Shown here: one piece after another, positions 1 through 8,316 of the stretch
Layout: every line of letters begins with the position of its first letter
Numbering within the stretch: the stretch's first letter is position 1
Assembly (NCBI RefSeq): GCF_003610695.1
Contig: NZ_RAQH01000001.1
Span: 62,001-126,000 of the forward strand
Source: Epilithonimonas arachidiradicis
Lineage (GTDB): Bacteria; Bacteroidota; Bacteroidia; Flavobacteriales; Weeksellaceae
Direction of reading: 5' to 3'
Length of the DNA: 64,000 nucleotides
Notes under the pieces: generated by a model
The model's input: the letters and a program-made list of their open reading frames with translations, nothing else
Database searches by the model: none
What the model was told of the DNA's origin: nothing
Translations under genes and position numbers: made by a program

Positions 1-1
1 C

Positions 2-811
2 ACAATGAATGGCGCTGATTATTATGCAGATTCTACTCGTTTCGCAAGTAACTTTCCAATCTCAAAACATCTGTTTCCGTTCTTTGAAAATCTTAGTTTA
101 GAAACACTTCATATTATTGAGAAATCTGCCTGGTGGTTTCACTTTGTCGGGATATTGTTCTTTATGAATTACCTTTATTATTCTAAGCATCTTCACATTA
201 TTTTTGCTTTTCCGAATACTTGGTTTGCTAATCTTGAGAAAAAAGGGAAATTCACTAATCTGGATTCTGTAACTAAAGAGATCAAGCTGATGATGGATCC
301 GAATGCAGATCCTTACGCAGCTCCTGCAGAAGGCGAGGCTGAAGTTCCTTCAAAATTCGGGGCAGAAGACATTTTTGACCTGAATCAACATCAGCTTTTG
401 AGCGCTTATTCCTGTACGGAATGTGGACGCTGTACTTCGGTCTGTCCGGCTAACATCACTGGCAAAAAATTGTCCCCGAGATTGATTATGATGAAAACCA
501 GAGATCGTCTGGAAGAAGTCGGAAGAAACCTTAATAAAAACGGAGGTAAGTTTGTTGATGATGGTAAAAAATTACTGAACGATTACATTACCAAGGAGGA
601 ACTTTGGGCTTGTACAACGTGCAATGCTTGTGTAGAAGCCTGTCCGGTTTTGATTGATCCTTTGTCTATCATTTTCGACATGAGAAGATTCCTTGTAATG
701 GAACAGTCTGCAGCGCCACAAGAATTAAATCTGATGATGACCAATGTAGAAAACAATGCTGCGCCTTGGCAATATAATCAGGCTGACAGATTGAATTGGG
801 CTAACGATTAA
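2..811 (+). CDS. 4Fe-4S (HdrC/GlpC-like) redox protein, 5' partial
   Basis: The reading frame is open to the left edge, so the gene is probably truncated by the window; the visible 268 residues are shorter than the roughly 440 expected of membrane-anchored relatives. A hydrophobic stretch at visible residues 43-65 looks like the last membrane segments. Two classic [4Fe-4S] binding motifs follow: CTECGRCTSVCP near residue 137 and CTTCNACVEACP near residue 203. The protein probably passes electrons between a membrane quinone site and the CCG-domain partner encoded 50 bp downstream, as in HdrC/HdrB, GlpC or DsrK-type modules. The electron donor and acceptor cannot be told from sequence. Family assignment is firm; the physiological role is inference. 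Confidence 0.85.
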   Translation, partial: TMNGADYYADSTRFASNFPISKHLFPFFENLSLETLHIIEKSAWWFHFVGILFFMNYLYYSKHLHIIFAFPNTWFANLEKKGKFTNLDSVTKEIKLMMDPNADPYAAPAEGEAEVPSKFGAEDIFDLNQHQLLSAYSCTECGRCTSVCPANITGKKLSPRLIMMKTRDRLEEVGRNLNKNGGKFVDDGKKLLNDYITKEELWACTTCNACVEACPVLIDPLSIIFDMRRFLVMEQSAAPQELNLMMTNVENNAAPWQYNQADRLNWAND

Positions 812-861
812 TCTTGAAATAGCAAGGCATTTTACATTAATTCAAAATACATTTACAACAA

Positions 862-1647
862 ATGGATTTCACTATAAAAACAATGGCAGATTACGCTGCG
901 GAAGGCAAGTCACCGGAAGTTCTCTTTTGGGTAGGTTGCGCCGGAAGTTTCGATGATCGTGCAAAAAAAATAACCAAAGCTTTCTGTAAACTTCTCAACA
1001 AAATCGGAGTTGAATTTGCTGTTCTTGGTCAGGAAGAATCTTGCACAGGCGACCCTGCAAAACGTGCCGGAAACGAATTTGTTTTCCAGATGATGGCTTT
1101 GACCAATATCGAAGTTCTGAATGCTTACGAAGTCAAAAAAATCGTTACAGCCTGTCCGCATTGCTTCAATACTCTGAAAAACGAATATCCAAGTCTTGGC
1201 GGAAATTATCAGGTTTTACATCATACTCAATTTCTTAAAGATTTGATGAATGAAGGTAGACTTAAAATCGAAGGCGGAAGTTTCAAAGGAAAAAAAATCA
1301 CGTTTCACGATCCTTGTTATTTGGGAAGAGGGAATGATGAATATGAAGCACCAAGAATGCTTTTGGAAAAACTGGATGCAGAATTGGTAGAGATGAAACG
1401 TTGCAAGACCAACGGATTATGTTGTGGAGCCGGTGGTGCACAGATGTTCAAAGAACCGGAAAAAGGAAATAAAGATATTAATATCGAAAGAACAGAAGAG
1501 GCACTTTCATTTGAGCCTAAAGTGATTGCGACAGGATGTCCTTTCTGTAATACGATGATGACAGATGGCGTCAAACATTTTAACAAAAATACAGAAGTAG
1601 AAGTTAAAGATATCGTGGAGCTTTTGGCAGAAGCAGAAGATTTATAA
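862..1647 (+). CDS. CCG-domain (Fe-S)-binding oxidoreductase, HdrB-like
   Basis: This 261-residue protein carries two cysteine-rich (CCG) domains. The first has Cys26 in VGCAGSF and a CPHC motif near residue 95; the second has HDPCYLGRG, a CCGAGG core near residue 187 and CPFCNTM near residue 226. In heterodisulfide-reductase subunit B and glycolate/lactate oxidase relatives these cysteines bind a non-cubane or conventional Fe-S cluster. There is no signal peptide, so it is likely a cytoplasmic subunit docking on the membrane-anchored 4Fe-4S protein encoded just upstream. The two are spaced as one operon, and a strong hairpin terminator follows 20 bp after the stop. The substrate is unknown. 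Confidence 0.85.
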   Translation: MDFTIKTMADYAAEGKSPEVLFWVGCAGSFDDRAKKITKAFCKLLNKIGVEFAVLGQEESCTGDPAKRAGNEFVFQMMALTNIEVLNAYEVKKIVTACPHCFNTLKNEYPSLGGNYQVLHHTQFLKDLMNEGRLKIEGGSFKGKKITFHDPCYLGRGNDEYEAPRMLLEKLDAELVEMKRCKTNGLCCGAGGAQMFKEPEKGNKDINIERTEEALSFEPKVIATGCPFCNTMMTDGVKHFNKNTEVEVKDIVELLAEAEDL

Positions 1648-1668
1648 ATTCGGATAAAAATATTATTA

Positions 1669-1695
1669 AAAAACCTCAGAGTTTCTGAGGTTTTT
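1669..1695 (+). terminator. Rho-independent terminator after the Fe-S gene pair
   Basis: A perfect 12-bp stem (AAAAACCTCAGA / TCTGAGGTTTTT) with a three-base GTT loop ends in a T-run. It closes the transcription unit of the two Fe-S genes. Confidence 0.85.
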
Positions 1696-1798
1696 CATTT
1701 TAAATGTAGTTAGATAAAAAATCCGTAATTTTATATCTTTAAATGAAATCCCCAGTAGCGATTTCAAGAGACAAATCAAGAACAATAAATAGCTTCTT

Positions 1799-2287
1799 AT
1801 GAAAATCGAAGAATCCAGCATTGTAGAAACCAACGATTACCGCGTTATTATATACCCTGCATCAAGACCTTTTACAGCGAAAGAAAGCAAAACAATCGCT
1901 GAGAAATTATATGATTTTTTAGGCGATTGGGCAGCTCACGGCAAAGCTTTGTCATCATCTTTCAAAATCGAAAAAAATCAATTTATCATTATCTGCGTTG
2001 ATGAAGAGAAAGAAGCGGCATCGGGTTGCAGTATCGATGCTCTTGGAAAAGTAATGAGGGAATTGGACGCAGAATTTGATCTTGGATTATTCGACAGGAT
2101 GAAAGCGAGCTATGTTGAAAATGGTGAAGTGAAAACCCTCAAATTGTCAGACTTCAAAAGCAAAATCAGAAGCGGTGAATTGTCAAAGGATATCGAGGTT
2201 TTTGATTTTTCAAAAAACACTTACCTGGATTTTCTCAGTCATTTTTTACAGCCATTTGCAAGAAGTTGGGCTTCGTCAATTTCTTAA
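1799..2287 (+). CDS. conserved protein of unknown function, often labelled ABC transporter ATPase
   Basis: This is a 162-residue soluble protein with no signal peptide or membrane segment. It resembles a Bacteroidota family that databases often label ABC transporter ATPase, but it has no Walker A, no ABC signature and no Walker B, so that label is not supported by the sequence. It has a mixed alpha/beta composition and an acidic C-terminal half. It lies 31 bp upstream of the TTG start of a glycosyltransferase gene, so the two are probably transcribed together. No function can be assigned. Confidence 0.75.
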   Translation: MKIEESSIVETNDYRVIIYPASRPFTAKESKTIAEKLYDFLGDWAAHGKALSSSFKIEKNQFIIICVDEEKEAASGCSIDALGKVMRELDAEFDLGLFDRMKASYVENGEVKTLKLSDFKSKIRSGELSKDIEVFDFSKNTYLDFLSHFLQPFARSWASSIS

Positions 2288-2318
2288 TTTCAGTTACAAT
2301 TAATTTCAAAACTTAATT

Positions 2319-3440
2319 TTGAAAATACTTTTCATCTCTTCCTGGTTTCCGAATAAACTCGAGCCCACCAACGGGAATTTTGTCCAGCGTCATGCTGAAG
2401 CTGTTGCATTATCTCATGAAGTCGAAATTTTGCATACAATCGGATATTTTAATCAAAAAGAGACTTTTGTATTTGATGATAAGATAATTAACGGTATCCG
2501 GACTCTGATTATTTATTATAAAAATTCAAATAATCCCGTTCAGAATTTCATAAGAAGAATGAAAGCATACAAAATGGGATTTGCTAAAATGCAAAAACCG
2601 GATTTGGTTCACGCCAACGTGCTTCATAACAATATGCTGTTTGCGGTTTATTTGAAGAAAAAATTTAAAATTCCATTTGTCGTTACTGAACATTGGACGG
2701 CATTGCAGAAAATAAATGCTCGTAACACGTCCTCAAAAGTTAAGAAAATTGCGAAGTTTATTGGCAATCAGGCCTCCTATGTTTTGCCGGTGAGTGAAAA
2801 TCTTGCTGACAGTTTGAAAAACTTAGGAATTGAAACACCAATGAAGATTATTTCTAATGTGGTTAATACGGAAGTCTTTAAAATAAAAAATCAACCAAAA
2901 AAATCAACCACAAAATTTCTTCACGTGTCCAGTCTCATTCCAAGAAAAAGGCCTGACAAAATCATCGAAACCGTTGTTAAGCTAAAACTAAGCGGGTATG
3001 ATGTTGCACTGGAAATTGGAGGAGACGGTGATACGGAAACGCTTAGAAAGCTCATTAAAAAATTGAATGCAGAAAATTACATTCAGGTTTTTGACGAGAT
3101 CAGTTATGCAGAAGTTGCAGAGAAAATGCAAGAGTCTGACTGTTTTATTTTGTTCAGTGATAACGAAACGCAAGGCTGTGTCATCCTAGAATCGTATGCT
3201 TGTGGGAAACCGGTAATTGCTACCAATGTTGGCGGCGTTCCAGAATTCATAAAGCCGGGATTAGGCATTCTGATAGAAAAGGCCAATGAAGAACAGCTTT
3301 ACCAGTCGATGAAGGATTTTCTAGAATCTAAAACGACATTTGAGAATCCTAATGTTCTAAGGGAGTTTGTTGTCGATAATTTTTCGAAAGAGAGTATTTG
3401 CAGACAGTTTTCCGGTATATATGAAGCTATAAAGATATGA
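2319..3440 (+). CDS. GT4-family glycosyltransferase
   Basis: A 373-residue GT-B glycosyltransferase. The N-terminal domain opens with MKILFISSWFPN and the NGNFVQRH segment typical of GT4 enzymes. The C-terminal nucleotide-sugar domain has the acceptor-like EIGGDGD segment and the retaining-enzyme signature ETQGCVILESYACGKPVIATNVGGVPE split around the conserved Glu near residue 290. The start is TTG: no ATG occurs before residue 80 and the conserved N-terminus needs the TTG. The stop overlaps the next gene as ATGA, a sign of translational coupling with the asparagine-synthase-like enzyme and flippase. The role is probably adding a sugar to a cell-surface or exported glycan; donor and acceptor are unknown. 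Confidence 0.88.
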   Translation: MKILFISSWFPNKLEPTNGNFVQRHAEAVALSHEVEILHTIGYFNQKETFVFDDKIINGIRTLIIYYKNSNNPVQNFIRRMKAYKMGFAKMQKPDLVHANVLHNNMLFAVYLKKKFKIPFVVTEHWTALQKINARNTSSKVKKIAKFIGNQASYVLPVSENLADSLKNLGIETPMKIISNVVNTEVFKIKNQPKKSTTKFLHVSSLIPRKRPDKIIETVVKLKLSGYDVALEIGGDGDTETLRKLIKKLNAENYIQVFDEISYAEVAEKMQESDCFILFSDNETQGCVILESYACGKPVIATNVGGVPEFIKPGLGILIEKANEEQLYQSMKDFLESKTTFENPNVLREFVVDNFSKESICRQFSGIYEAIKI

Positions 3441-5086
3441 ATCAAGGATTTCAACTTTTTATTTCTGAAAAAAAGGTCAAGACAGATGTGTTTTTTGTAC
3501 AAGATTATGATTCGATAGTGATTGATAATGAAAATTTTCAAATGGTTATAGAAGGTGTGATTTTAAATAAAAAACAGCTTTTGGGTACTTCATATTATTC
3601 GGATTTCTCAACTTTCTTTTCGAATCTGTATCGAGACAAAGATATTTTGGCAATACAAGATTTGGACGGCGAGTTCAGAGGTTATGTCTGGAATAAGCTG
3701 GACGAAAAAGTATTTGTGTTTACAAATCCAACTTCTACTCAACGTGTTTTCTATACCAAACAGCAAAATCAAATACTGATCGACACGCATTTGGTTCGAT
3801 TAAGTCAGTCTGCAAAAAGAAAGAATTTTTCTATCAGTCCCAATATTGACAATATATATAGTCTTTTGACTTTTGGAAATATGTTGGAGAATCAAAGCCC
3901 GATAAATCAAGTTTTCAAAATATTAGATGGCTATTACCTTGAAATTGAACTTAAAAATCAATCGGTTGTTGAAAAGAAATATTTTGATCTAGAGAAAACA
4001 GAATATTTTAAAGAAAACAAAAAAAATGCAATTCAGGAGTTGAATTCAATTTTTTCAGAAAATGTTCTGTGGGAATATCAAAAAGACAATGAACTGAATT
4101 CTAAACATTTTACGCTCCTCAGTGGAGGTTTAGATAGCAGAATGGCTTTGCTTTATGCCGAAAAATTAAATGAAAAGCCGGATGAAGCTTTTTGCTTTTC
4201 ACAATCAGGCTATCTTGATGAAACCATTTCCAGGCAAATCGCAAAAGATTATAAAATCCCCTATACCTTTCAGCCTTTAGATAGAGGTGATTACCTGGCT
4301 TATATTGACAAACTTACAGAATTGTCAGAAGGTTGTGGACTTTTTACAGGAGGTATTCATGTCCAATATGCTTTTGAGAATCTGAAAAACAAAGATTTTA
4401 AAATTGTTCACAGCGGCTCTATTGGTGATGGGATTTTAGGTGGGTTCAATACCGTGCCCTACAGACAAAAGCCTGGTGAATTCAAAATTGTGGTGAACAG
4501 AACATTTCTCCCAAAAGTACAAAGTGACTTTAATAAAATCAGACAACAGTATGAATCGGAAGAATTATTTTATCTCAGAAATGTTGCTTATAATAGAACG
4601 GTTCTAGGTGCACAGGTGATCCAGCAATATGCTTATCAAACGTCACCTTTTATGTCAAAAAAAATGCTTGCATTTGCTATAAGTCTACCAGAAAAATGGA
4701 AAATCCATCAGAAGCTCTATCTCCAATGGTTAAATCAATGTATGCCGAATGCGGCGGATTATATTTGGGAAAAAACAGGGATGAAGCCCGATGCACAATG
4801 GAAAAGTATGATTGGCCCGCAGGTAAAAAAAAGGCTTTCAAAGATCTGGAATACCAAAATATTGAAACGAACAGATAAAACGAGTATGTATCCATATGAG
4901 TTTTATTATAATAATTCTAAAGATATCCAGAATTATTACCAGAATTATTTTCAAGAAAACATCTGGCGATTAGAAAATTATATGGAATTAAAGAACGATG
5001 TGGAAATTTTATTTTCCGACAATAATTTTTATCATAAAAGCCAGGCTATTAACATTTTAGCTATTTTTAAATTATTTTTCAATTAG
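3437..5086 (+). CDS. asparagine-synthase-like ATP-dependent amidotransferase/ligase
   Basis: The 549-residue protein has the two-part layout of asparagine synthase B: an Ntn-like N-terminal region (residues 1-190) and a PP-loop synthetase domain with LLSGGLDSRM near residue 229. The N-terminal glutaminase nucleophile (Cys at position 2) is missing, because the sequence begins MNQGF. It therefore probably does not hydrolyse glutamine and may use free ammonia or another amine, as divergent homologues do in glycan and peptide modification. It overlaps the glycosyltransferase gene upstream by four bases and the flippase GTG start downstream by one base (TAGTG). That points to one tightly coupled glycan pathway, perhaps amidating a sugar acid; this last step is inference. 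Confidence 0.82.
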   Translation: MNQGFQLFISEKKVKTDVFFVQDYDSIVIDNENFQMVIEGVILNKKQLLGTSYYSDFSTFFSNLYRDKDILAIQDLDGEFRGYVWNKLDEKVFVFTNPTSTQRVFYTKQQNQILIDTHLVRLSQSAKRKNFSISPNIDNIYSLLTFGNMLENQSPINQVFKILDGYYLEIELKNQSVVEKKYFDLEKTEYFKENKKNAIQELNSIFSENVLWEYQKDNELNSKHFTLLSGGLDSRMALLYAEKLNEKPDEAFCFSQSGYLDETISRQIAKDYKIPYTFQPLDRGDYLAYIDKLTELSEGCGLFTGGIHVQYAFENLKNKDFKIVHSGSIGDGILGGFNTVPYRQKPGEFKIVVNRTFLPKVQSDFNKIRQQYESEELFYLRNVAYNRTVLGAQVIQQYAYQTSPFMSKKMLAFAISLPEKWKIHQKLYLQWLNQCMPNAADYIWEKTGMKPDAQWKSMIGPQVKKRLSKIWNTKILKRTDKTSMYPYEFYYNNSKDIQNYYQNYFQENIWRLENYMELKNDVEILFSDNNFYHKSQAINILAIFKLFFN

Positions 5087-6330
5087 TGGAAAATCTATCC
5101 GTTTTTCTAAGAAATTTTTTAAAAAACAAAGGCCATTTTGTTTTTGGCTCGTTGCTGATTGCTAAAATTTGCGGTTTCATAAGCTCAGTTGCAATTATTC
5201 GACTGTTATCCGAAAACGATTTTGGGCTGATTAGCATTGTAACATCTTTTTTCGCTGTTTTCTTAGCCTTTAGCGGATTCGGAAGCCAGCAGATTCTTCT
5301 CAGATATGGATCTATTGCCCAGACAGAAGAGGAAAAGACAATGTTATCATCATATCTTCTAAGACAAGGGTTTTTATATCAAATTATTCTGAGTGTCCTG
5401 TTTGTGATTTTATCCGTATTTTATTTGGATACATTTCAGAAAATAATTTGGCTTTTTATAGCTTTTTCCATACGGTTGATAGGTTATTTTTTTTATAATC
5501 ATATTCAATCTCAATTAAGGATCAATGGAAAAAACAGAGAGTTTTCCAGACTAAATAATATTGTAAATATCTCGGGCTTGATCTTTATTATTATTTTCAT
5601 TTATTTCTGGGGAATCTTAGGTTACATCATTGCTATGACTATCATGCCTTTCATTTCTTTGTTTTGGTTTAAGGGTATGAATTTCTCCAAAAGATGTATT
5701 ATCACTTTTTCTAAAAAAGAAATATGGACATATGGACTTTTTACAGCTGGGACAGCAGTGTTAAGTGATATGTTATTTTCTTTGGATATTATATTGATTG
5801 GATTTTTACTCAATGAGTCTGCTGTTGCAGGTTACAAAACGGCAATTTTACTTCCTTCGAATTTGACATTTATTGCATTAACTTTTATGCAAAGTGATTT
5901 TCCCGAATTGGCCAAACATCATAAGGATAAATTTTTTCTCAAAAATTATATTTCAAATTATTACAAAATTTTTATTCCTCTTTGCCTAACGATTTTTGTT
6001 GCGTTTTACATTCTGAAAGACTATATAATCGTATTGTTTTTTGGTGAAAAATATAGAGGGATAGAATCAGCATTTATAATTCTTACATCAGCATTTTTAC
6101 TAAATATGTTGATGAGAAATCTATATGGTAACCTGCTTTCAGCTGTTGGAAAAATGGCATACAATACGATAGTCTCTATCCTAGCACTAATTGTATTAGT
6201 AAGTTTATCAATTTTATTAGTTCCAAAATATGGTGTTGCTGGGATGGCTATAGCACAGTCAATAACATTATTGACAACAGGTTTTTTATTAATGACAGGA
6301 TTCTTTTCTTACATTCGAAAATTATCCTGA
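5086..6330 (+). CDS. polysaccharide flippase, Wzx/MATE-like
   Basis: A 414-residue inner-membrane protein with about a dozen hydrophobic segments and few charged residues between them, as in the MVF superfamily (Wzx-type O-antigen flippases). The N-terminal pattern, a KGHFVFG segment followed by the first helices and a GFGSQQILLRYGS loop, is typical of the polysaccharide biosynthesis protein family. The GTG start shares its G with the previous stop codon. In context it probably moves the lipid-linked glycan made by the upstream enzymes across the inner membrane. No polymerase or ligase gene is adjacent, so the pathway is incomplete here. Confidence 0.85.
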   Translation: MENLSVFLRNFLKNKGHFVFGSLLIAKICGFISSVAIIRLLSENDFGLISIVTSFFAVFLAFSGFGSQQILLRYGSIAQTEEEKTMLSSYLLRQGFLYQIILSVLFVILSVFYLDTFQKIIWLFIAFSIRLIGYFFYNHIQSQLRINGKNREFSRLNNIVNISGLIFIIIFIYFWGILGYIIAMTIMPFISLFWFKGMNFSKRCIITFSKKEIWTYGLFTAGTAVLSDMLFSLDIILIGFLLNESAVAGYKTAILLPSNLTFIALTFMQSDFPELAKHHKDKFFLKNYISNYYKIFIPLCLTIFVAFYILKDYIIVLFFGEKYRGIESAFIILTSAFLLNMLMRNLYGNLLSAVGKMAYNTIVSILALIVLVSLSILLVPKYGVAGMAIAQSITLLTTGFLLMTGFFSYIRKLS

Positions 6331-6338
6331 AAGTATTC

Positions 6339-6346
6339 TATCTTTG
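6339..6346 (+). promoter_or_regulatory. Bacteroidota -7 promoter element TATCTTTG
   Basis: The octamer matches TAnnTTTG. It ends only five bases before the ATG of the lipoprotein gene at 6352, so the predicted transcript would have almost no leader. Confidence 0.5.
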
Positions 6347-6351
6347 CAAAG

Positions 6352-6858
6352 ATGAAACTGAAAATATCCATAATTTTCTCGGCAATAGTTCTTCTTTTCT
6401 CTTGTAGAGGAGACGAAGATGATATCCAGGTTATAGATCAGGTTTTGAAATTGTATGTGAAGGACGCTGCTGGTCAGGACTTACTGAATTCCAAAATACC
6501 GGGTTCGTATTCTTCCGTTGCATTATTGGATCAACTGGATGAAACGACAGCTAACAAACCTATTTCGGGACAAACTTTTCTAAAAGATGCCGATACAGTC
6601 GTCTATATGGATTATGCGGCAGGAGCAATTAGACAATTAAAAGATTCTATCAGTCCGGAACTTAAAACCTACAGATCCAGATTTATAATCAGATATTCTA
6701 AAACAGTAAATTCACAAACTGTAAATGATGATGACATCATTGAAATTGAATACAAATGGACACCTTCTTTATTTCAACTGTCAAAACTTTGGTATGACAA
6801 TGAGTTGAAGTTCACAAAAACCCAGGCAGGGCCAAACATTGTCACAATCGTGAAATAA
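6352..6858 (+). CDS. putative lipoprotein of unknown function
   Basis: A 168-residue exported protein. The N-terminus has a Lys-rich start, a hydrophobic core and a lipobox ending LLFSC at residues 14-18, followed by an acidic RGDEDD stretch, so it should be lipidated. The mature part is mostly beta-prone and contains no recognised domain or catalytic motif. It has its own TATCTTTG promoter element directly upstream and is followed by the serS promoter, so it is probably monocistronic. No function can be assigned. Confidence 0.75.
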   Translation: MKLKISIIFSAIVLLFSCRGDEDDIQVIDQVLKLYVKDAAGQDLLNSKIPGSYSSVALLDQLDETTANKPISGQTFLKDADTVVYMDYAAGAIRQLKDSISPELKTYRSRFIIRYSKTVNSQTVNDDDIIEIEYKWTPSLFQLSKLWYDNELKFTKTQAGPNIVTIVK

Positions 6859-6864
6859 AATTCT

Positions 6865-6872
6865 TAAATTTG
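6865..6872 (+). promoter_or_regulatory. serS -7 promoter element TAAATTTG
   Basis: The octamer matches TAnnTTTG and is followed by CA. A weak TTG -33 candidate lies at 6839-6841. The implied serS leader is about 75 nt, long for this window, and contains a tiny reading frame (6888-6920). Confidence 0.55.
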
Positions 6873-6887
6873 CACAAGTTCTGTCAG

Positions 6888-6920
6888 ATGATGGAAGCCG
6901 GACGCAGGAAGTCTTGCTGA
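6888..6920 (+). other. possible leader peptide frame upstream of serS
   Basis: ATG ATG starts a ten-codon frame (MMEAGRRKSC) ending in TGA inside the serS leader. GTCAG (6883-6887) could pair with CTGAC (6924-6928), enclosing the frame in a weak stem. A regulatory role is speculation. Confidence 0.2.
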
Positions 6921-6953
6921 AACCTGACATCAAACACCTAACACCCAACAAAA

Positions 6954-8222
6954 ATGTTACAGGTTAATTTTTTGCGCAAGAACAAAGAGCGCGTTTTGGA
7001 AGGCTTGAAGAAAAGAAACTTCAAGGAATTAGACTTGGTCGATGCAGCAATCAATGCTGACGACGAAAGAAAAAGGCTACAGTTTGAGCTAGACTCACAA
7101 CTTTCCGAAATGAACAGAATCTCCAAAGAAATCGGAATTCTGATGAAAGACGGAAAAAAAGAGGAAGCTGAAGCTGCTAAATCCCAAACGTCGCAATACA
7201 AAGAGTCCAGCAAAGAATTACAAAATGAGTTGAATGAAGCTGAGAAAACACTTCTCAATATTCTTTATCAAATCCCAAACATTCCGTACGAAAAAGTAGT
7301 TGCCGGCGTTTCTGCTGATGACAACGAGGTTGTTTACGAATCTACAACGGTAGAAGGTCTTGGAGAAGGTGCAATCCCACATTGGGAACTGGCTAAGAAA
7401 TATAACTTGATTGATTTTGAATTGGGCGTGAAAGTAGCTGGAGCCGGTTTCCCTGTTTATTTCGGGAAAGGTGCACGTTTGCAGAGAGCTTTGGTTCAAT
7501 ATTTCTTGGACAAAAATACCGATGCAGGTTATCAGGAAGTGAACGTTCCACACGTTGTGAACGAAGCGTCTGGCTACGGAACTGGACAATTGCCTGATAA
7601 AGAAGGACAAATGTACTACGTTGGTGCAGACGATTTGTACTTGATTCCAACAGCGGAAGTTCCAGTGACCAATATCTACAGAGATGTAATTATTGACGAG
7701 AAAGATTTGCCAATCAAGAATACCGCTTTTTCTCAGTGTTATAGAAGAGAAGCGGGAAGTTATGGTGCGCACGTAAGAGGTTTGAACAGACTTCACCAAT
7801 TTGAAAAAGTGGAGATTGTAAGAATCGAGAAGCCTGAAAATTCTTATGCTGTTTTGGAAGAAATGGTAGAGCACGTAAAATCTATTTTGGAAGATTTGGA
7901 GTTGCCTTACAGAATATTAAGACTTTGCGGTGGTGACACAGGTTTTGCATCTGCAATGACTTACGACTTCGAGGTTTGGAGTGCGGCGCAGGAAAAATGG
8001 TTGGAAGTAAGTTCTGTTTCCAATTTTGAAACGTTCCAGGCAACTCGTTTGAAATGCCGTTACAAAGGAGATGGAAAAACTCAGTTGGTTCATACACTGA
8101 ACGGTTCTGCAATGGCTTTGCCAAGAATTATGGCTGCTCTTTTGGAAAATAACCAAACACCAGACGGAATCAAATTGCCAAAGAAAATCGCAGAATATGC
8201 AAGATTTGAATTGATTAATTAA
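6954..8222 (+). CDS. serS: seryl-tRNA synthetase
   Basis: A full-length 422-residue class IIa aminoacyl-tRNA synthetase that charges tRNA-Ser with serine in the cytoplasm. Residues 1-110 form the long antiparallel coiled-coil arm that grips the tRNA variable arm (Lys/Glu-rich heptads after MLQVNFLRKN). Motif 2 is seen as FSQCYRREAGSYG and motif 3 as LNGSAMALPRIMAALLEN. The LIPTAEVPVTN segment is the typical serine-binding loop region. It is flanked by its own promoter and a bidirectional hairpin terminator, so it is probably monocistronic. Confidence 0.97.
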   Translation: MLQVNFLRKNKERVLEGLKKRNFKELDLVDAAINADDERKRLQFELDSQLSEMNRISKEIGILMKDGKKEEAEAAKSQTSQYKESSKELQNELNEAEKTLLNILYQIPNIPYEKVVAGVSADDNEVVYESTTVEGLGEGAIPHWELAKKYNLIDFELGVKVAGAGFPVYFGKGARLQRALVQYFLDKNTDAGYQEVNVPHVVNEASGYGTGQLPDKEGQMYYVGADDLYLIPTAEVPVTNIYRDVIIDEKDLPIKNTAFSQCYRREAGSYGAHVRGLNRLHQFEKVEIVRIEKPENSYAVLEEMVEHVKSILEDLELPYRILRLCGGDTGFASAMTYDFEVWSAAQEKWLEVSSVSNFETFQATRLKCRYKGDGKTQLVHTLNGSAMALPRIMAALLENNQTPDGIKLPKKIAEYARFELIN

Positions 8223-8244
8223 TTTGAATTTTTTTAATAATATG

Positions 8245-8272
8245 AAAGTCGCAAATTTTACTTTGCGACTTT
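8245..8272 (+). terminator. Rho-independent terminator after serS
   Basis: An 11-bp stem (AAAGTCGCAAA / TTTGCGACTTT) with a six-base loop is followed by a T-run. Converging helicase transcription may also use it. Confidence 0.8.
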
Positions 8273-8291
8273 TTTGTTCAATATTTAAAAA

Positions 8292-8315
8292 AACTTTGTC
8301 GCCTTTGCGTTTAAA
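8292..8315. repeat. dispersed CAAAG-type intergenic repeat
   Basis: AACTTTGTCGCCTTTGCGTT-type sequence. Its reverse complement matches 29204-29227 at all but two positions. It lies in the 3' gap between serS and the helicase gene. Confidence 0.6.
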
Positions 8316-8316
8316 A

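Noticed and set aside
1799-2287. ABC transporter ATPase label for the 162-residue protein
   Set aside because: No Walker A, Walker B or ABC signature is present; kept as a protein of unknown function.
7218-7874. 218-codon minus-strand frame inside serS
   Set aside because: It is the complement of a certain serS coding region.
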